This document shows, one piece after another, positions 1-11,299 of a stretch of 64,000 nt of DNA. A program made the translations under genes and the position numbers. Numbering within the stretch: the first letter of the stretch is position 1; each line of letters begins with the position of its first letter. The DNA comes from Streptomyces cinerochromogenes (GTDB lineage Bacteria; Actinomycetota; Actinomycetes; Streptomycetales; Streptomycetaceae): NCBI RefSeq assembly GCF_014648635.1, contig NZ_BMRM01000007.1:248001-312000 (forward strand). Reading direction: 5' to 3'. Below the pieces are notes generated by a model. The model saw only the letters and a program-made list of their open reading frames with translations, was not told the DNA's origin and did no database searches.

Positions 1-2
1 CC

Positions 3-212
3 GCACACATCGTGCGCGGCGCCGTCGGCGAGGACTGCGTGGTCCTCAGCCCGGAACCGGCCTGGAAGCGCCCCCTGGCCGTCTACGCGCGCGTGCCGCC
101 CACCGGGGCCGCCGCGGCCTTCGTGGACCTCCTGCGCGCCACCTGGCCGTCCCTGAGCACCCCCGGGCCGTACGAGGACTGCGAACCGGCCGCCGTACCG
201 GCCGCCACCTGA
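3..212 (+). CDS. 3' end of a gene, probably a LysR-type regulator
   Basis: The frame is open from the left edge and ends at a TGA, giving the last 69 residues; the start lies outside the window. The remaining residues look like the final strand and helix of a LysR effector-binding domain (a basic turn, a run like PLAVYARV, then an alanine-rich helix ending in LLRATWPSL), followed by a short acidic tail. The gene converges on treY with only 14 bases between the stops. Without the helix-turn-helix end the family call is tentative. Confidence 0.4.
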   Translation, partial: AHIVRGAVGEDCVVLSPEPAWKRPLAVYARVPPTGAAAAFVDLLRATWPSLSTPGPYEDCEPAAVPAAT

Positions 213-226
213 TCCCCCCGGGCCGC

Positions 227-2596
227 TCAGTCCTCCGCGACCCGCTCCAGCAGCGCCACCGGCAGCCGGTCCAGAAGGTCCGCCACGCGCACGTGCCCGG
301 TGAACTCCCGCCCCGGGACGAGCGCGTCCGCCCACCGGCCGGGCGGCAGCGGCAGCCGCGTCTCCCGCCAGCCGCCCGCCTCCGCCAGCCGCAGCGACAG
401 CCGGGTCACCACCGTGACCGCCTCACCGGAACGCGCGAACGCGAGGCAGTGCTCGGCCGCCGGGCCCTCGGCGGCCAGCGGGTCGTACGACGCGCCCGCC
501 CCGAACGCGTCCGGCCGCCGGGCCCGCAGCCGCAGCGCCGCCGCCGTCACCGCGTCCTTCTCGCCCGGCGCCTCCGGCGGGAACGCCACCGGCCGACGGT
601 TGTCCGGGTCCACCAGCGCCCGGTACTCGCCCTCCGTGCCCTGGTACACGTCCGGCACCCCGGGCATCGTCAGATGGACCAGCGCGGTACCGAGGACATT
701 GGCCCGCACGTGCGGCTCCAGCGCCTTGCGGAACGCGGCCACCCGCTCGCCGGGCGGCCCGCACGGCCCTCCCGCGACGAAGGCCGCCACCGCCTCCTCG
801 TACGGCGGCTCCTGCTCCGTCCAGCTGGTGTACATGCCCGCCTCGCGCACGTGCTTCAGCAGCGCCGCCCGGACCCGCTCCTCCTCCGCGGGGCCCAGTC
901 CGAACACCGTCTGCCAGGCCGCCCACGCCAGCTGGCCGTCCGGCACGCCCTCCTCGGCCTGCGTCACCTCGGCGAGCAACTCCGCCCAGCGGTCCGGGCA
1001 CTCGGTGAGCACGGCCAGCGCGGCCCGCACGTCCGCGCTGCGCTTGGTGTCGTGCGTGGAGACGACCGTGCCGGTGAGCGGCCAGTCGCGCTGCACGCGC
1101 GCGCAGTACGCGTGGAAGTCCTCCGGTGGCACACCCGGGCTGCCCGGGTCGCCGCCCACCTCGGCCAGGGACAGCAGCGGCACGTAACGGTAGAAGGCCG
1201 TGTCCTCCACCGACTTGGCGCGCAGCGCGGACGCGGTCTGCGCGAACCGGGTGCGGAACTCCACCCGGTCGGCGTGGTCCGGCGCCGACGCCTCACCGGG
1301 CGGCTCCACCAGCAGCCGGCGCACGATGCCGACGGCCTCGGCCTCCTCCGGCACCACGAACGCCAGCCGGGCCTCCTCGGCGGCCTCCTCGGTGATCACG
1401 GCCGAGGCGTCACCGGAGGCGTAGGGCCGGTAGACCCGCATCCGGACCAGCAGCTCCTCCACGGCCGTCCGCAGCGCCCAGGGCGCGCGGTCGCGCAGCG
1501 ACAGGTCGGGCGAGGCGGCGCACAGCCGGGCCGCCACCCGGGTGAGCCGGTCCGTCTCGGTGGCCAGTTCGTGGGTGAGCACCTTGTACGCGGCCCGCCG
1601 CGCCGTGGCCTCCCAGTTGCCGCCCCGGTCCGTCTGCGGTGCCGCGAAGGCCCGGTAGCGGCCCAGCAGTTCGTACGCCCCGGTGCGGTCCGTGAACAGG
1701 CCGTCGACGTGCCGCAGGGCGTCGTAGCCCGTGGTGCCCGCGACCGGCCAGGAGGACGGAAGGCGCTCGTCGTCGGCGAGGATCTTCTCGACCACCGTCC
1801 AGCGCCCGCCGGTCGCGGCGTGCAGCCGCGCCAGATAGCCGTCGGGGTCGGCGAGCCCGTCCGGATGGTCGATCCGCAGCCCGTCGACCACTCCCTCCGC
1901 GAGCAGCCGCAGGATCGTGCCGTGGGTGGCGTCGAACACCTCCGGGTCCTCCACCCGCAGCCCGATCAGCTCCGAGATGCTGAAGAACCGCCGGTAGTTC
2001 AGCTCGGTACGGGCCAGCCGCCACCACACCGGGCGGTACCACTGGGCGTCCAGCAGCTGGGGCAGCGGAAGGTGCTCGGTGCCCGGGCGGAGCGGGAACG
2101 CGTGGTCGTGGTAGCGCAGCACGTCACCGTCGACCACGAGGTGTGCCAGTTCCGAGCCGACCGGAGCGCCGAGCACCGGCAGCAGCACGCGGCCGCCCTG
2201 CGCCTCCCAGTCGATGTCGAACCAGCGCGCGTACGGCGAACCGGGTCCGTCGCGCAGCACCTCCCACAGGGCGCGGTTGTACCGGGGCGCCAGCGCCATG
2301 TGGTTCGGCACGATGTCCACCACCAGGCCGAGGCCGTGGTCCCGCGCGGTGCGCGCCAGCGCGCGCAGCCCCTCCTCGCCCCCCAGCTCCTCGCGCACGC
2401 GCGTGTGGTCCACGACGTCGTAGCCGTGGGCGGACCCCGGCACGGCCTCCAGGACGGGCGACAGGTGCAGGTGCGAGACGCCGAGCGACGCCAGGTACGG
2501 TACGGCCGCTTCGGCGGCGGCGAACGGGAACGCGGGCTGGAGCTGCAGCCGGTAGGTGGCCGTGGGCACCGCCGGTCCGGGTCGCGCAGAAGTCAT
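227..2596 (-). CDS. treY: Maltooligosyl trehalose synthase (TreY), GH13
   Basis: The 789-residue protein has the usual TreY length. It converts the reducing-end glucose pair of a maltooligosaccharide into a terminal trehalosyl unit, which TreZ would then release as trehalose in the cytoplasm. GH13 motifs are in order: DIVPNH at 94-99, GLRIDHPDGL at 239-248 with the predicted nucleophile Asp243, VVEKIL at 268-273 with the acid Glu270, and a late STHDTKRS motif typical of TreY. It begins at an ATG and points away from the MFS gene at 2677 across 80 bases. The partner treZ is not in the window; glgX, which also acts on glycogen, is the next minus-strand gene. Confidence 0.95.
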   Translation of the reverse strand: MTSARPGPAVPTATYRLQLQPAFPFAAAEAAVPYLASLGVSHLHLSPVLEAVPGSAHGYDVVDHTRVREELGGEEGLRALARTARDHGLGLVVDIVPNHMALAPRYNRALWEVLRDGPGSPYARWFDIDWEAQGGRVLLPVLGAPVGSELAHLVVDGDVLRYHDHAFPLRPGTEHLPLPQLLDAQWYRPVWWRLARTELNYRRFFSISELIGLRVEDPEVFDATHGTILRLLAEGVVDGLRIDHPDGLADPDGYLARLHAATGGRWTVVEKILADDERLPSSWPVAGTTGYDALRHVDGLFTDRTGAYELLGRYRAFAAPQTDRGGNWEATARRAAYKVLTHELATETDRLTRVAARLCAASPDLSLRDRAPWALRTAVEELLVRMRVYRPYASGDASAVITEEAAEEARLAFVVPEEAEAVGIVRRLLVEPPGEASAPDHADRVEFRTRFAQTASALRAKSVEDTAFYRYVPLLSLAEVGGDPGSPGVPPEDFHAYCARVQRDWPLTGTVVSTHDTKRSADVRAALAVLTECPDRWAELLAEVTQAEEGVPDGQLAWAAWQTVFGLGPAEEERVRAALLKHVREAGMYTSWTEQEPPYEEAVAAFVAGGPCGPPGERVAAFRKALEPHVRANVLGTALVHLTMPGVPDVYQGTEGEYRALVDPDNRRPVAFPPEAPGEKDAVTAAALRLRARRPDAFGAGASYDPLAAEGPAAEHCLAFARSGEAVTVVTRLSLRLAEAGGWRETRLPLPPGRWADALVPGREFTGHVRVADLLDRLPVALLERVAED

Positions 2597-2676
2597 GGGA
2601 ACCTACGTACCCCGCTCGCCGGCTTTCGTGTCATCGGCCGCTGCCCGGATCACGCGCGCGTGTCTACGTTCGAGCG

Positions 2677-4032
2677 ATGGGGACGACGGGGAAACCGGGA
2701 CGGCACCGCACACGGGACACCTACCGGCGGGTGATCGGCCTGACGGGGCCGCTGCTGCCGTGCGTGTCCTTCCTGGGGCGGCTGCCGACGGCCACCATCC
2801 AGTTCGGCAGTGTGCTGCTCGTGGCCCGCACGAGCGGTTCCCTCGGCGCGGCCGGCCTGACCGGCGGCGCGCTCGCCCTCGGCCAGGTGGCCTGCGGACC
2901 GCTGGTGGGGCGGCTCGCGGACCGGCACGGCCAGCGGCCGGTGGTGCTCGCGTTCTCGCTCGCGGGCGCCCTCGCCGTGGCCGCGCTCGTCACCGGCGCG
3001 CTCGCCGGGCTGCCGACGCCCGTCCTGGCCCTCCTGGGAGCCGCCGCGGGAGCCACCGTGCCGCTCGTCGGTCCGCTGGCGCGCGCCCGGCTGATCGCCC
3101 TCGCCCGCCGCGCCGACGCCCCGGAGACCGTCGTCGGCGCGGCCCTCTCCTTCGAGAGCACCCTGGACGAGCTGTCGTTCGTCCTCGGCCCCTCACTCGT
3201 CGGCCTGGCCGCGGTACTCGCCCACCCGGCCTACGCGATGGCCGCCGCGGCGGCACTGGCGGCCACCTGCGGCAGCGCGTTCGCCCTGCACCGGACGGCC
3301 CGAGCGGCGGCACCCGCGCGCGTGGCGCCGGGCCGGGCGGTACCCGCGCGCGTGGCGGCCGGTCCGGGCGGCGCGGCCGCGTCCGGGAACGCCGGCCCGC
3401 GTCCCGCCCGGATGCGGGCCAGGCGTGCCCCCATGCCCCGCTGCGTGCCCGCCCTGTTCACCGCGCTGGCCCTCCAGGGCGCCGTGTTCGGGGCCTGCCA
3501 GGCCGGGATCACCGCGCTCACCGCCCGGCTCGGACAGCAGGACCAGGCCGGGCTCGTGTACGCCGCCATGGGGGTGATGAGCGCCGTGGCGGGGCTCGCC
3601 ATGGCGGCCGTACCGGAGCGGGTCGGGGCCCGGACGCGGTGGCGGCTGGCGACCGCTGCCGGCTGCGCGCTCTCCCTGCCGCTGCCGGGCACGAGCGGCC
3701 TGCCCGGCCTGTACGCCGTCGTGACCGTCCTGGGCGTCGCCTACGCCCCGCACCTGATCACCGTCTTCGGCCTCGTGGAGCGGGCGGTCGCGCCGTCCCG
3801 GCTGGCCGAGGCGATGGGCGTGGCCACGAGCGCCCTCGTCGGCGGTCAGGCCCTGGCCGTCGCCGTCACCGGGCCCCTCGCCGAGACCCACGGTCCCTGG
3901 GCGGCCTTCACGGCGGCGAGCACGGCGGCCGGCCTCGCCTTCGTGCTCGCTCTCACGGTGCGCCCGACGACGTACGCGGGGGAGCCGGGGAAGGCCCCCC
4001 ACGCGCGCGTGCGGGACGCGCAGCCCCGCTAG
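2677..4032 (+). CDS. MFS transporter
   Basis: A 451-residue integral membrane protein with about twelve hydrophobic segments in two halves. The first half has the MFS A-loop signature (GRLADRHGQRP), and a basic, Ala/Arg-rich central loop separates the halves (roughly residues 205-255). It is probably a proton-driven efflux carrier; the substrate cannot be read from sequence. The ATG at 2677 was chosen because hydrophobic sequence starts soon after it. There is no Shine-Dalgarno, but TACGTT ends six bases before the ATG, so a leaderless transcript is possible. It converges on glgX with a 17-base gap. Confidence 0.8.
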   Translation: MGTTGKPGRHRTRDTYRRVIGLTGPLLPCVSFLGRLPTATIQFGSVLLVARTSGSLGAAGLTGGALALGQVACGPLVGRLADRHGQRPVVLAFSLAGALAVAALVTGALAGLPTPVLALLGAAAGATVPLVGPLARARLIALARRADAPETVVGAALSFESTLDELSFVLGPSLVGLAAVLAHPAYAMAAAAALAATCGSAFALHRTARAAAPARVAPGRAVPARVAAGPGGAAASGNAGPRPARMRARRAPMPRCVPALFTALALQGAVFGACQAGITALTARLGQQDQAGLVYAAMGVMSAVAGLAMAAVPERVGARTRWRLATAAGCALSLPLPGTSGLPGLYAVVTVLGVAYAPHLITVFGLVERAVAPSRLAEAMGVATSALVGGQALAVAVTGPLAETHGPWAAFTAASTAAGLAFVLALTVRPTTYAGEPGKAPHARVRDAQPR

Positions 4033-4049
4033 GGGGCTGCGACACCCCG

Positions 4050-6161
<2,112 letters not shown>

Positions 6162-6360
6162 GGTGACGACTCTCCCAGGTGTGCCCTCCGACCGGGGCCG
6201 AGTCGGCCCCGAGTCTCGTCCGAAAGTGAGGCAACCTTCCGCGGCTCACCCGCCCTCTTATCAAGTGACCAGTGCGCACGGCGGTTCTGGTACCCGCCGT
6301 GCGCCGAACATGCGGGGCAGACACGTACTCCCGGGGACCAGGGGGGAGTAGGGGGAAAAT

Positions 6361-7173
6361 GTGCGCGAGAAAGTCCACCGCCATCTGGGCAAAGTACTGA
6401 CCGGTGCGGCCCTCGCGGCGGCGGGGACGGCCGCCATGGTCGCGGTCACGCTGCCGGGCACGGCGGGCGCGGACGACTCCGGAGGGCCCGGCGGCGGTAC
6501 CCGGGCCGCGGGGCGGACCGGGCAGGGCCCGGACGCCGCACCGCCGGGCGTCGTGGAGCAGGCGCCCGCCGAGCAGAAGCAGGGCACCGGCCGTGACCCG
6601 CTCACCGACGACGAGCTGCGGCGGGTCGAGAAGATCGCCGTGGCCGGACGGCTTTCGGCCACGGGCCGGGACGTCGAGGGGGACCGCGGACCGCAGAAAC
6701 TGAGCGTCGACCTCGCCGAGCCCGAGGCCGCCGAGGCGGACGACCCGCAGGCGCCGCGGCGGGCCGACGTGACCTACTACGACTACGGGAACGACACACT
6801 CGTCACCAAGACCGTCAACCTGACGACGGGGAAGGTCGAGCAGACCGGCGTCCAGCGCGGCGTCCAGCCGCCGCCCACCCGCGCCGAGAACGCCGAGGCG
6901 GCCCGGATCCTGATCGCCGACCCCCTGGGCGCGGGCCTGAAGGCGGACTACAAGGACGCCACCGGCAAGGAACTCACCTCGCCGGACCAGCTGGACCTGA
7001 GCGGCGGGATCTACGAGGCCTCGCCGGGCGCCCAGCCCGCGGTGCTCGACAAGTGCGGCGAGCACCGGTGCGTGCGGCTGTTCTCCAAGGCCGTCAACGG
7101 GCCCTGGATCGACACCCGGGACCTCGTGATCGACCTGAGCGCCCGCAAGGCCGCCGCCCTCGACCGCCGCTGA
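6361..7173 (+). CDS. Secreted protein resembling the N-terminal domains of copper amine oxidase
   Basis: 270 residues from a GTG preceded by a G-rich stretch; the overlapping ATG at 6359 runs into a stop after 13 codons. A signal peptide covers residues 1 to about 37 (basic start, hydrophobic core, cleavage near AGA). An Ala/Gly/Pro linker follows. Residues 105-270 resemble the D2 and D3 domains that precede the catalytic domain in copper amine oxidases: a beta-rich TYYDYGNDTLVTKTV strand pair, TGKVEQ, a PPPTRAENAEAARI helix, then a second alpha/beta unit ending in VIDLSARKAAAL. No copper ligands are present. The catalytic-domain gene starts 53 bases downstream on the same strand, so the two are probably co-transcribed and may form one complex. 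Confidence 0.6.
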   Translation: MREKVHRHLGKVLTGAALAAAGTAAMVAVTLPGTAGADDSGGPGGGTRAAGRTGQGPDAAPPGVVEQAPAEQKQGTGRDPLTDDELRRVEKIAVAGRLSATGRDVEGDRGPQKLSVDLAEPEAAEADDPQAPRRADVTYYDYGNDTLVTKTVNLTTGKVEQTGVQRGVQPPPTRAENAEAARILIADPLGAGLKADYKDATGKELTSPDQLDLSGGIYEASPGAQPAVLDKCGEHRCVRLFSKAVNGPWIDTRDLVIDLSARKAAALDRR

Positions 7174-7226
7174 CGGCCGCCGACCGACCTTCACACCCGT
7201 ACCTCCGGTAAGGGAGTCACCTCTTC

Positions 7227-8594
7227 ATGCCCGAACAGCACCTGCCCGGCGATGTCCGGCCGCGGGCCCTCGGCCGTGCCGCCCTCAAGAGCCGTGCCGC
7301 CCGCAAGACCACGGCCGTCGGACTGACCCTGGCCGCGCTGGCCGCCGGCGCGACGACGATGGCCGGTCCCGCCGCGGCCCGCCCGCAGACCGCGCCCACG
7401 GCGGCGGCCCCCGGCTGCAGCGCCGCCTACACGATCGAACAGAAGCTCTCCACCGGCACGACCTGGCGGATGTGCTGGCGCTACGACAGCAAGGCCGGCC
7501 TCGTCCTGGAGAACGTCTCCTACCAGCCCAAGGGCGAGAGCAAGCCCATCAAGGTCCTCAACAGCGCCAGACTCGCCCAGATCCACGTCCCGTACGACGA
7601 CGGGAAGCACGAGTACTACGACCTCACGGGCCAGGACTTCGCCGCCGAGCTGATGGACCTGTCGCCCGCCGAATGCCCCGGCGGCACCATCAAGACCGTC
7701 AAGGTCCCGGACGGGGACCCGCGCCACCCCGACGTCAAGGGCCTGTGCACGACCACCCGTTCGCGTGGCCACGCCTACCGGATGCACGACCTCTTCCAGC
7801 CGGACAGGACCTACCAGCAGCAGGGCAAGGACCTGCTGGTCTACACGGTCAACCAGGTCGGCTGGTACGAGTACATCACCGAGTGGCGCTTCCAGGACGA
7901 CGGCACGATCTCCATGAACGCCGGCGCCACCGGCAGCCTCTCCTACGAGGACTACAACGCCCAGGACGGCCGCGGCTGGCCCATCGGCAAGGGCGCCAGG
8001 GACTACGCCACCAGCCACAGCCACAACATCTTCTGGCGGCTCGACTTCGGCCTCGACGGCTCCTCGAAGACGAAGGTCGAGCAGTACGACTCCACCGTCA
8101 GCGCCCCCTCCGGCCGCCAGGAGGGCCCGACCGCCAAGACCACCCGCACCAAGGTCGGCAAGGAACTCGCGGCCGACTACAAGACCTACCGCTGGTGGCG
8201 GGTGGTCAGCGCGGCCGGCAAGAACAAGGACGGCCACGCCCGTTCCTACGAGCTGGTCCCGGGGCCGACCACCAAGTACCCGGGGCGCAGCTTCACCAGG
8301 CACGACATGTACGTCACCGAGTACAACAAGTGCGAGCTGTTCGCCAGTGACAACCAGCAGTGCGCGACCGGCCACCCGAAGTCCGTCGACAAGTGGGTCG
8401 GCGGCCAGACCCTCACCCACCCCGTCGTCTGGATGAACGTCGGTTTCCACCACATCGCCCGGGACGAGGACCAGCAGCCCATGCCCGTGCACTGGCAGGG
8501 ATTCTCCATCGCCCCGCGGGACGTCACGGCTATGAATCCGCTCACTCCCAAGGAGCTGGCATGGCAGAACGGTCACTGGGAACCGCGTAGTTGA
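7227..8594 (+). CDS. Secreted copper amine oxidase catalytic-domain protein
   Basis: 455 residues with a signal peptide (about 1-51, AAA-R cleavage region). The rest matches the D4 catalytic domain of copper amine oxidases, which oxidise primary amines to aldehydes with a topaquinone cofactor made from a tyrosine. Visible equivalents are the base Asp132 (HEYYDLTG), cofactor tyrosine Tyr214 (VGWYEY), copper ligands His264 and His266 (SHSHNIFWRLD), and the third ligand His409 (GFHHIAR). The Asn normally just before the cofactor Tyr is Trp213. The D2/D3 domains are absent here and appear to be in the gene upstream. Cys83, 150, 174, 369 and 379 could form disulfides. Activity is not certain because of the Asn change. 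Confidence 0.75.
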   Translation: MPEQHLPGDVRPRALGRAALKSRAARKTTAVGLTLAALAAGATTMAGPAAARPQTAPTAAAPGCSAAYTIEQKLSTGTTWRMCWRYDSKAGLVLENVSYQPKGESKPIKVLNSARLAQIHVPYDDGKHEYYDLTGQDFAAELMDLSPAECPGGTIKTVKVPDGDPRHPDVKGLCTTTRSRGHAYRMHDLFQPDRTYQQQGKDLLVYTVNQVGWYEYITEWRFQDDGTISMNAGATGSLSYEDYNAQDGRGWPIGKGARDYATSHSHNIFWRLDFGLDGSSKTKVEQYDSTVSAPSGRQEGPTAKTTRTKVGKELAADYKTYRWWRVVSAAGKNKDGHARSYELVPGPTTKYPGRSFTRHDMYVTEYNKCELFASDNQQCATGHPKSVDKWVGGQTLTHPVVWMNVGFHHIARDEDQQPMPVHWQGFSIAPRDVTAMNPLTPKELAWQNGHWEPRS

Positions 8595-8710
8595 GCACAG
8601 CCGTCGGCAAACCGACCTGTCCATCCGGCTGCACCGCCGACCGCTTGCGGAGTACCCTTCCTTGATCGTTGACACGGGAAAGGCCCGGGGGAGCGGAAGG
8701 CGGTGCACGG

Positions 8711-9949
8711 GTGGGCTCGGGAGGGCTGGAGCTGCCTCCTGGTGACGAGGGTCACGAGGGGAACTCCACAGACGTCCCGCCCGGCGCGGTGTCCCTGGCC
8801 CGCCCGATGGACGCGGGGTCCATCGGGCCGGAGCTGGAGTGGGACGCCGACGCCTGGCTTGAGGTGCGCACCCGCGCCCAGCGGGCCGGCCGGGCCTACA
8901 TCTGGCTGAACCTCGTGGAACAGCGGCTGCGCGCGGTCGTGGCCGCCGTGCTGCGGCCCATCTACGAACCCGTCCACGGCGACGAGTGGGTGGTGGCCGC
9001 GGCCGGGCCGGCCGGGCAGGAGTGGGTGCAGCGGGCGGTCGCCGTCCGCGAAGTCAGCCGTCGCAAGGGCTACTTGCTCGACCCGGCCGACGACAACGTG
9101 CTCAGCTTCCTCACCCTGCCCCAGCTGCGCGAGCTGGTGGTGCAGCACTGGCCGTGCTTCGAGCCGTACTTCGACGAGCGCCGCGACCTCGAACTCGCCC
9201 TGGACGAGCTGGAGGTGACCCGGAACGTCGTCTCCCGCAACCGCGCCCTGTCCGAGGCGGTCCTCGGCCAGGCCGAGCGGGCCTCCGCCCGGCTGCTGGA
9301 GATGCTCGGCGCGGGCGGTGACATCCCCTCCGCGCGCCGGCTGCCGGTCGACGCGGTCGAGGACCTGGTCGGCGACCGGTACGCCGACGTCGTCGCGGTC
9401 CACGCCGACCGGGTGCGGCTGATGCGCCAGTTCCCCGCCGAGGACATCTTCGGCGGCGCCCGCCGGCTCGACGCCATCGGCATCGGCCTGAACCTGCTGG
9501 TGCAGAACTTCTCCGGACGCCGCATGGTCCGGCTCGCCGAGAGTGGCTGCCGGGTACGGCTGCTCTTCCTCAACCCGGCCTCCAGCTCGGTCAAGCGCCG
9601 CGAACGCGAACTCGGGATGAAACGGGGCGAACTGAGCCGCTCGGTGGAGATGAACATCCTGCACATGCGCCGGGTGCGGTCCCGGCTGCGCGACCCGGAC
9701 GCCTTCCAGATCCAGGTGTACGACGAGACGCCCCGCTTCACCGCCTACCTGGTGGACGGCGACGGCGCGGACGGCATCGCCGTGGTGCAGTCCTATCTGC
9801 GCGGGGCGCGGGGGATGGAGTCGCCGGTCCTGGTGCTGCGCAACGGCAGCCGACTGGTCACGTCGGACGACGTGGGAGAAGCCGGCCTGTTCCCGACATA
9901 TCGTGAGGAATTCGAGCTGGCTTGGGCGGATTCGCGGCCGGTGTCCTGA
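8711..9949 (+). CDS. SAV2148-family HEPN domain protein
   Basis: 412 residues, a conserved Streptomyces family of unknown role. The GTG at 8711 was chosen because the family usually begins GSGGLELPPGDEGHEG and a GGAAGG Shine-Dalgarno sits about nine bases upstream; a TTG at 8669 would add 14 residues. The sequence is mostly helical. An Arg140-x5-His146 pair (in LRELVVQHW) fits the Rx4-6H motif of HEPN ribonucleases, and long helices lie around 165-215 and 300-340. HEPN proteins often act as RNases in stress or defence, but no partner nucleotidyltransferase or antitoxin is adjacent, so the role here is inferred from the family only. Confidence 0.75.
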   Translation: MGSGGLELPPGDEGHEGNSTDVPPGAVSLARPMDAGSIGPELEWDADAWLEVRTRAQRAGRAYIWLNLVEQRLRAVVAAVLRPIYEPVHGDEWVVAAAGPAGQEWVQRAVAVREVSRRKGYLLDPADDNVLSFLTLPQLRELVVQHWPCFEPYFDERRDLELALDELEVTRNVVSRNRALSEAVLGQAERASARLLEMLGAGGDIPSARRLPVDAVEDLVGDRYADVVAVHADRVRLMRQFPAEDIFGGARRLDAIGIGLNLLVQNFSGRRMVRLAESGCRVRLLFLNPASSSVKRRERELGMKRGELSRSVEMNILHMRRVRSRLRDPDAFQIQVYDETPRFTAYLVDGDGADGIAVVQSYLRGARGMESPVLVLRNGSRLVTSDDVGEAGLFPTYREEFELAWADSRPVS

Positions 9950-10126
9950 ACGGTCGGGGCGGGGCGGGGGCCCTGTCCGGGCCCGTCGGCTGCCGGCTGT
10001 GGGTCCCTGGGGGCGGGCGCGGGCCTGTTCGGGGCCGGGAAGCGGAAGGCTGCCCTCGGATTGTCAGTGCCGCGTGCGATGGTGGAGGCCACTGGGGGAA
10101 AGCACCACCAAGAAGGGGGGCCGCCC

Positions 10127-10498
10127 ATGGGCTGGCACCGGGAGCCGCTGATCGGCTTCGACCTGGAGACGACCAGGACCGATCCGCGCGAGGCGCGCAT
10201 CGTCACGGGTGCCGTGATCGAGGGCAGGGCCGGTGAGCCCGTGGGGCGCCGGGAACGGCTGGCCGATCCGGGCGTGGAGATCCCGGCCGGCGCGGTCGCC
10301 GTGCACGGCATCAGCAACGAGCGCGCGGCGGCCGAGGGCCGCCCCGCCGACCAGGTGACCGACGCCGTCGCGGACGTCCTGGTCTCGTACGGGAAGACGG
10401 GCGTCCCGGTCGTGGCCTACAACGCGGCCTTTGATCCACCCACTTCAATGGCGCCTCGGATGTCTCAGCCCGCAGTGGTGAGCGAGGCCCTGCGATGA
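10127..10498 (+). pseudogene. Truncated DEDD 3'-5' exonuclease (N-terminal half)
   Basis: The frame starts at an ATG seven bases after AGAAGGGGGG and encodes a typical DnaQ-like start: FDLETT (Exo I Asp-Glu pair), a VHGIS helix, then VVAYNAAFD (Exo II Asp). Immediately after this Asp the similarity ends and about 20 unrelated residues follow to a stop. The Exo III motif (HxxxxD) that completes the metal site is missing, so the product (123 residues) cannot be an active nuclease. The complete exonuclease in the next gene overlaps its stop by four bases. The break is best read as the left edge of an inserted segment or a recombination between paralogues. Confidence 0.65.
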
Positions 10499-11208
10499 GC
10501 TGGACGAGTCAGCCGCTGGTGGCCTTCGACCTGGAGACCACGGGAACGGACATCGAGAGCGACCGGATCGTCACCGCGGCGGTAGTGGCTGTGGAGCCGG
10601 ACGGGCGGCTTCCAAAGCCCCGAACATGGTTGCTCGACCCCGGGGTGGCAATCCCGCAGCAGGCTTCGGCCATCCATGGCATCTCCACCGGCCACGCCCG
10701 CGAGCACGGAATGCAGGCGGCTCCCGCGATCGAAGAGATCACCTCGGCCATCACCGAGGTGCTGAACTCCGGAACCCCGCTGGTGGTGATGAACGCGCGG
10801 TACGACCTCTCCCTCCTCGACCGCGAGTGCCGACGGCACGGGATAAAGCCATTGGGCGACCGGTTGTCCGGGGAGGCATCACCGGTCATCGACCCACTGG
10901 TCCTGGACAAGCACGTAGACCGGTACAGGAAGGGGTCGCGGAACCTCCAGGCCCTCTGCGCGCACTACGGCGTGCCGCTCGACCACGCGCACAACGCCGT
11001 CGCGGACGCGGTGGCCGCGGCACGTGCCGCGCGGTCCATGGGGGTGAAGCACACGGCCATAGGAGGGTTGGCACTGGCGGACCTGCACGATCTTCAGATA
11101 CGGGCGGCAGCCGAGCAGGCCGCGTCGCTGCAGAAGTACCTTCGGCGTACGTCTGATCCGAAGGCGACTGTCGAGTCGGCCTGGCCCGTCGTCCCGTACG
11201 TCGGCTGA
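10495..11208 (+). CDS. DEDDh-type 3'-5' exonuclease
   Basis: 237 residues. All motifs of the DnaQ-like fold are present: FDLETTGTD near residues 10-18 (Exo I), MNARYDLSLL near 98-107 (Exo II) and HNAVADAVAA near 165-174 (Exo III, the DEDDh His and Asp). It would remove nucleotides from 3' ends, as in proofreading or repair; the exact substrate is unknown. Its ATG overlaps the stop of the truncated paralogue. The two proteins resemble each other in the N-terminal half, but this one has more A/T-ending codons than its neighbours, suggesting a different origin. Confidence 0.85.
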   Translation: MSWTSQPLVAFDLETTGTDIESDRIVTAAVVAVEPDGRLPKPRTWLLDPGVAIPQQASAIHGISTGHAREHGMQAAPAIEEITSAITEVLNSGTPLVVMNARYDLSLLDRECRRHGIKPLGDRLSGEASPVIDPLVLDKHVDRYRKGSRNLQALCAHYGVPLDHAHNAVADAVAAARAARSMGVKHTAIGGLALADLHDLQIRAAAEQAASLQKYLRRTSDPKATVESAWPVVPYVG

Positions 11209-11260
11209 CGGCCCGGATCGATCAGCGCTGCGACCGGCTACGGGGCCTTGCCCCCAGAGT

Positions 11261-11297
11261 GTGCCTCCAAGGCACGACGTGTGCGCCCTGGAGGCAC
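11261..11297. terminator. Inverted repeat between convergent genes
   Basis: GTGCCTCCA at 11261-11269 and TGGAGGCAC at 11289-11297 form perfect 9-base arms around a 19-base loop, between the stop of the exonuclease (11208) and the stop of the convergent ABC permease (11300). It could terminate both transcripts. There is no T-tract, as is usual in this genus. Confidence 0.45.
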
Positions 11298-11299
11298 GC

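Noticed and set aside
293..2734. Very long Arg/Pro-rich open frame on the plus strand opposite treY
   Set aside because: It is a mirror of treY coding bias: Arg/Pro/Gln-rich composition, no domain, and no credible start with a ribosome-binding site.
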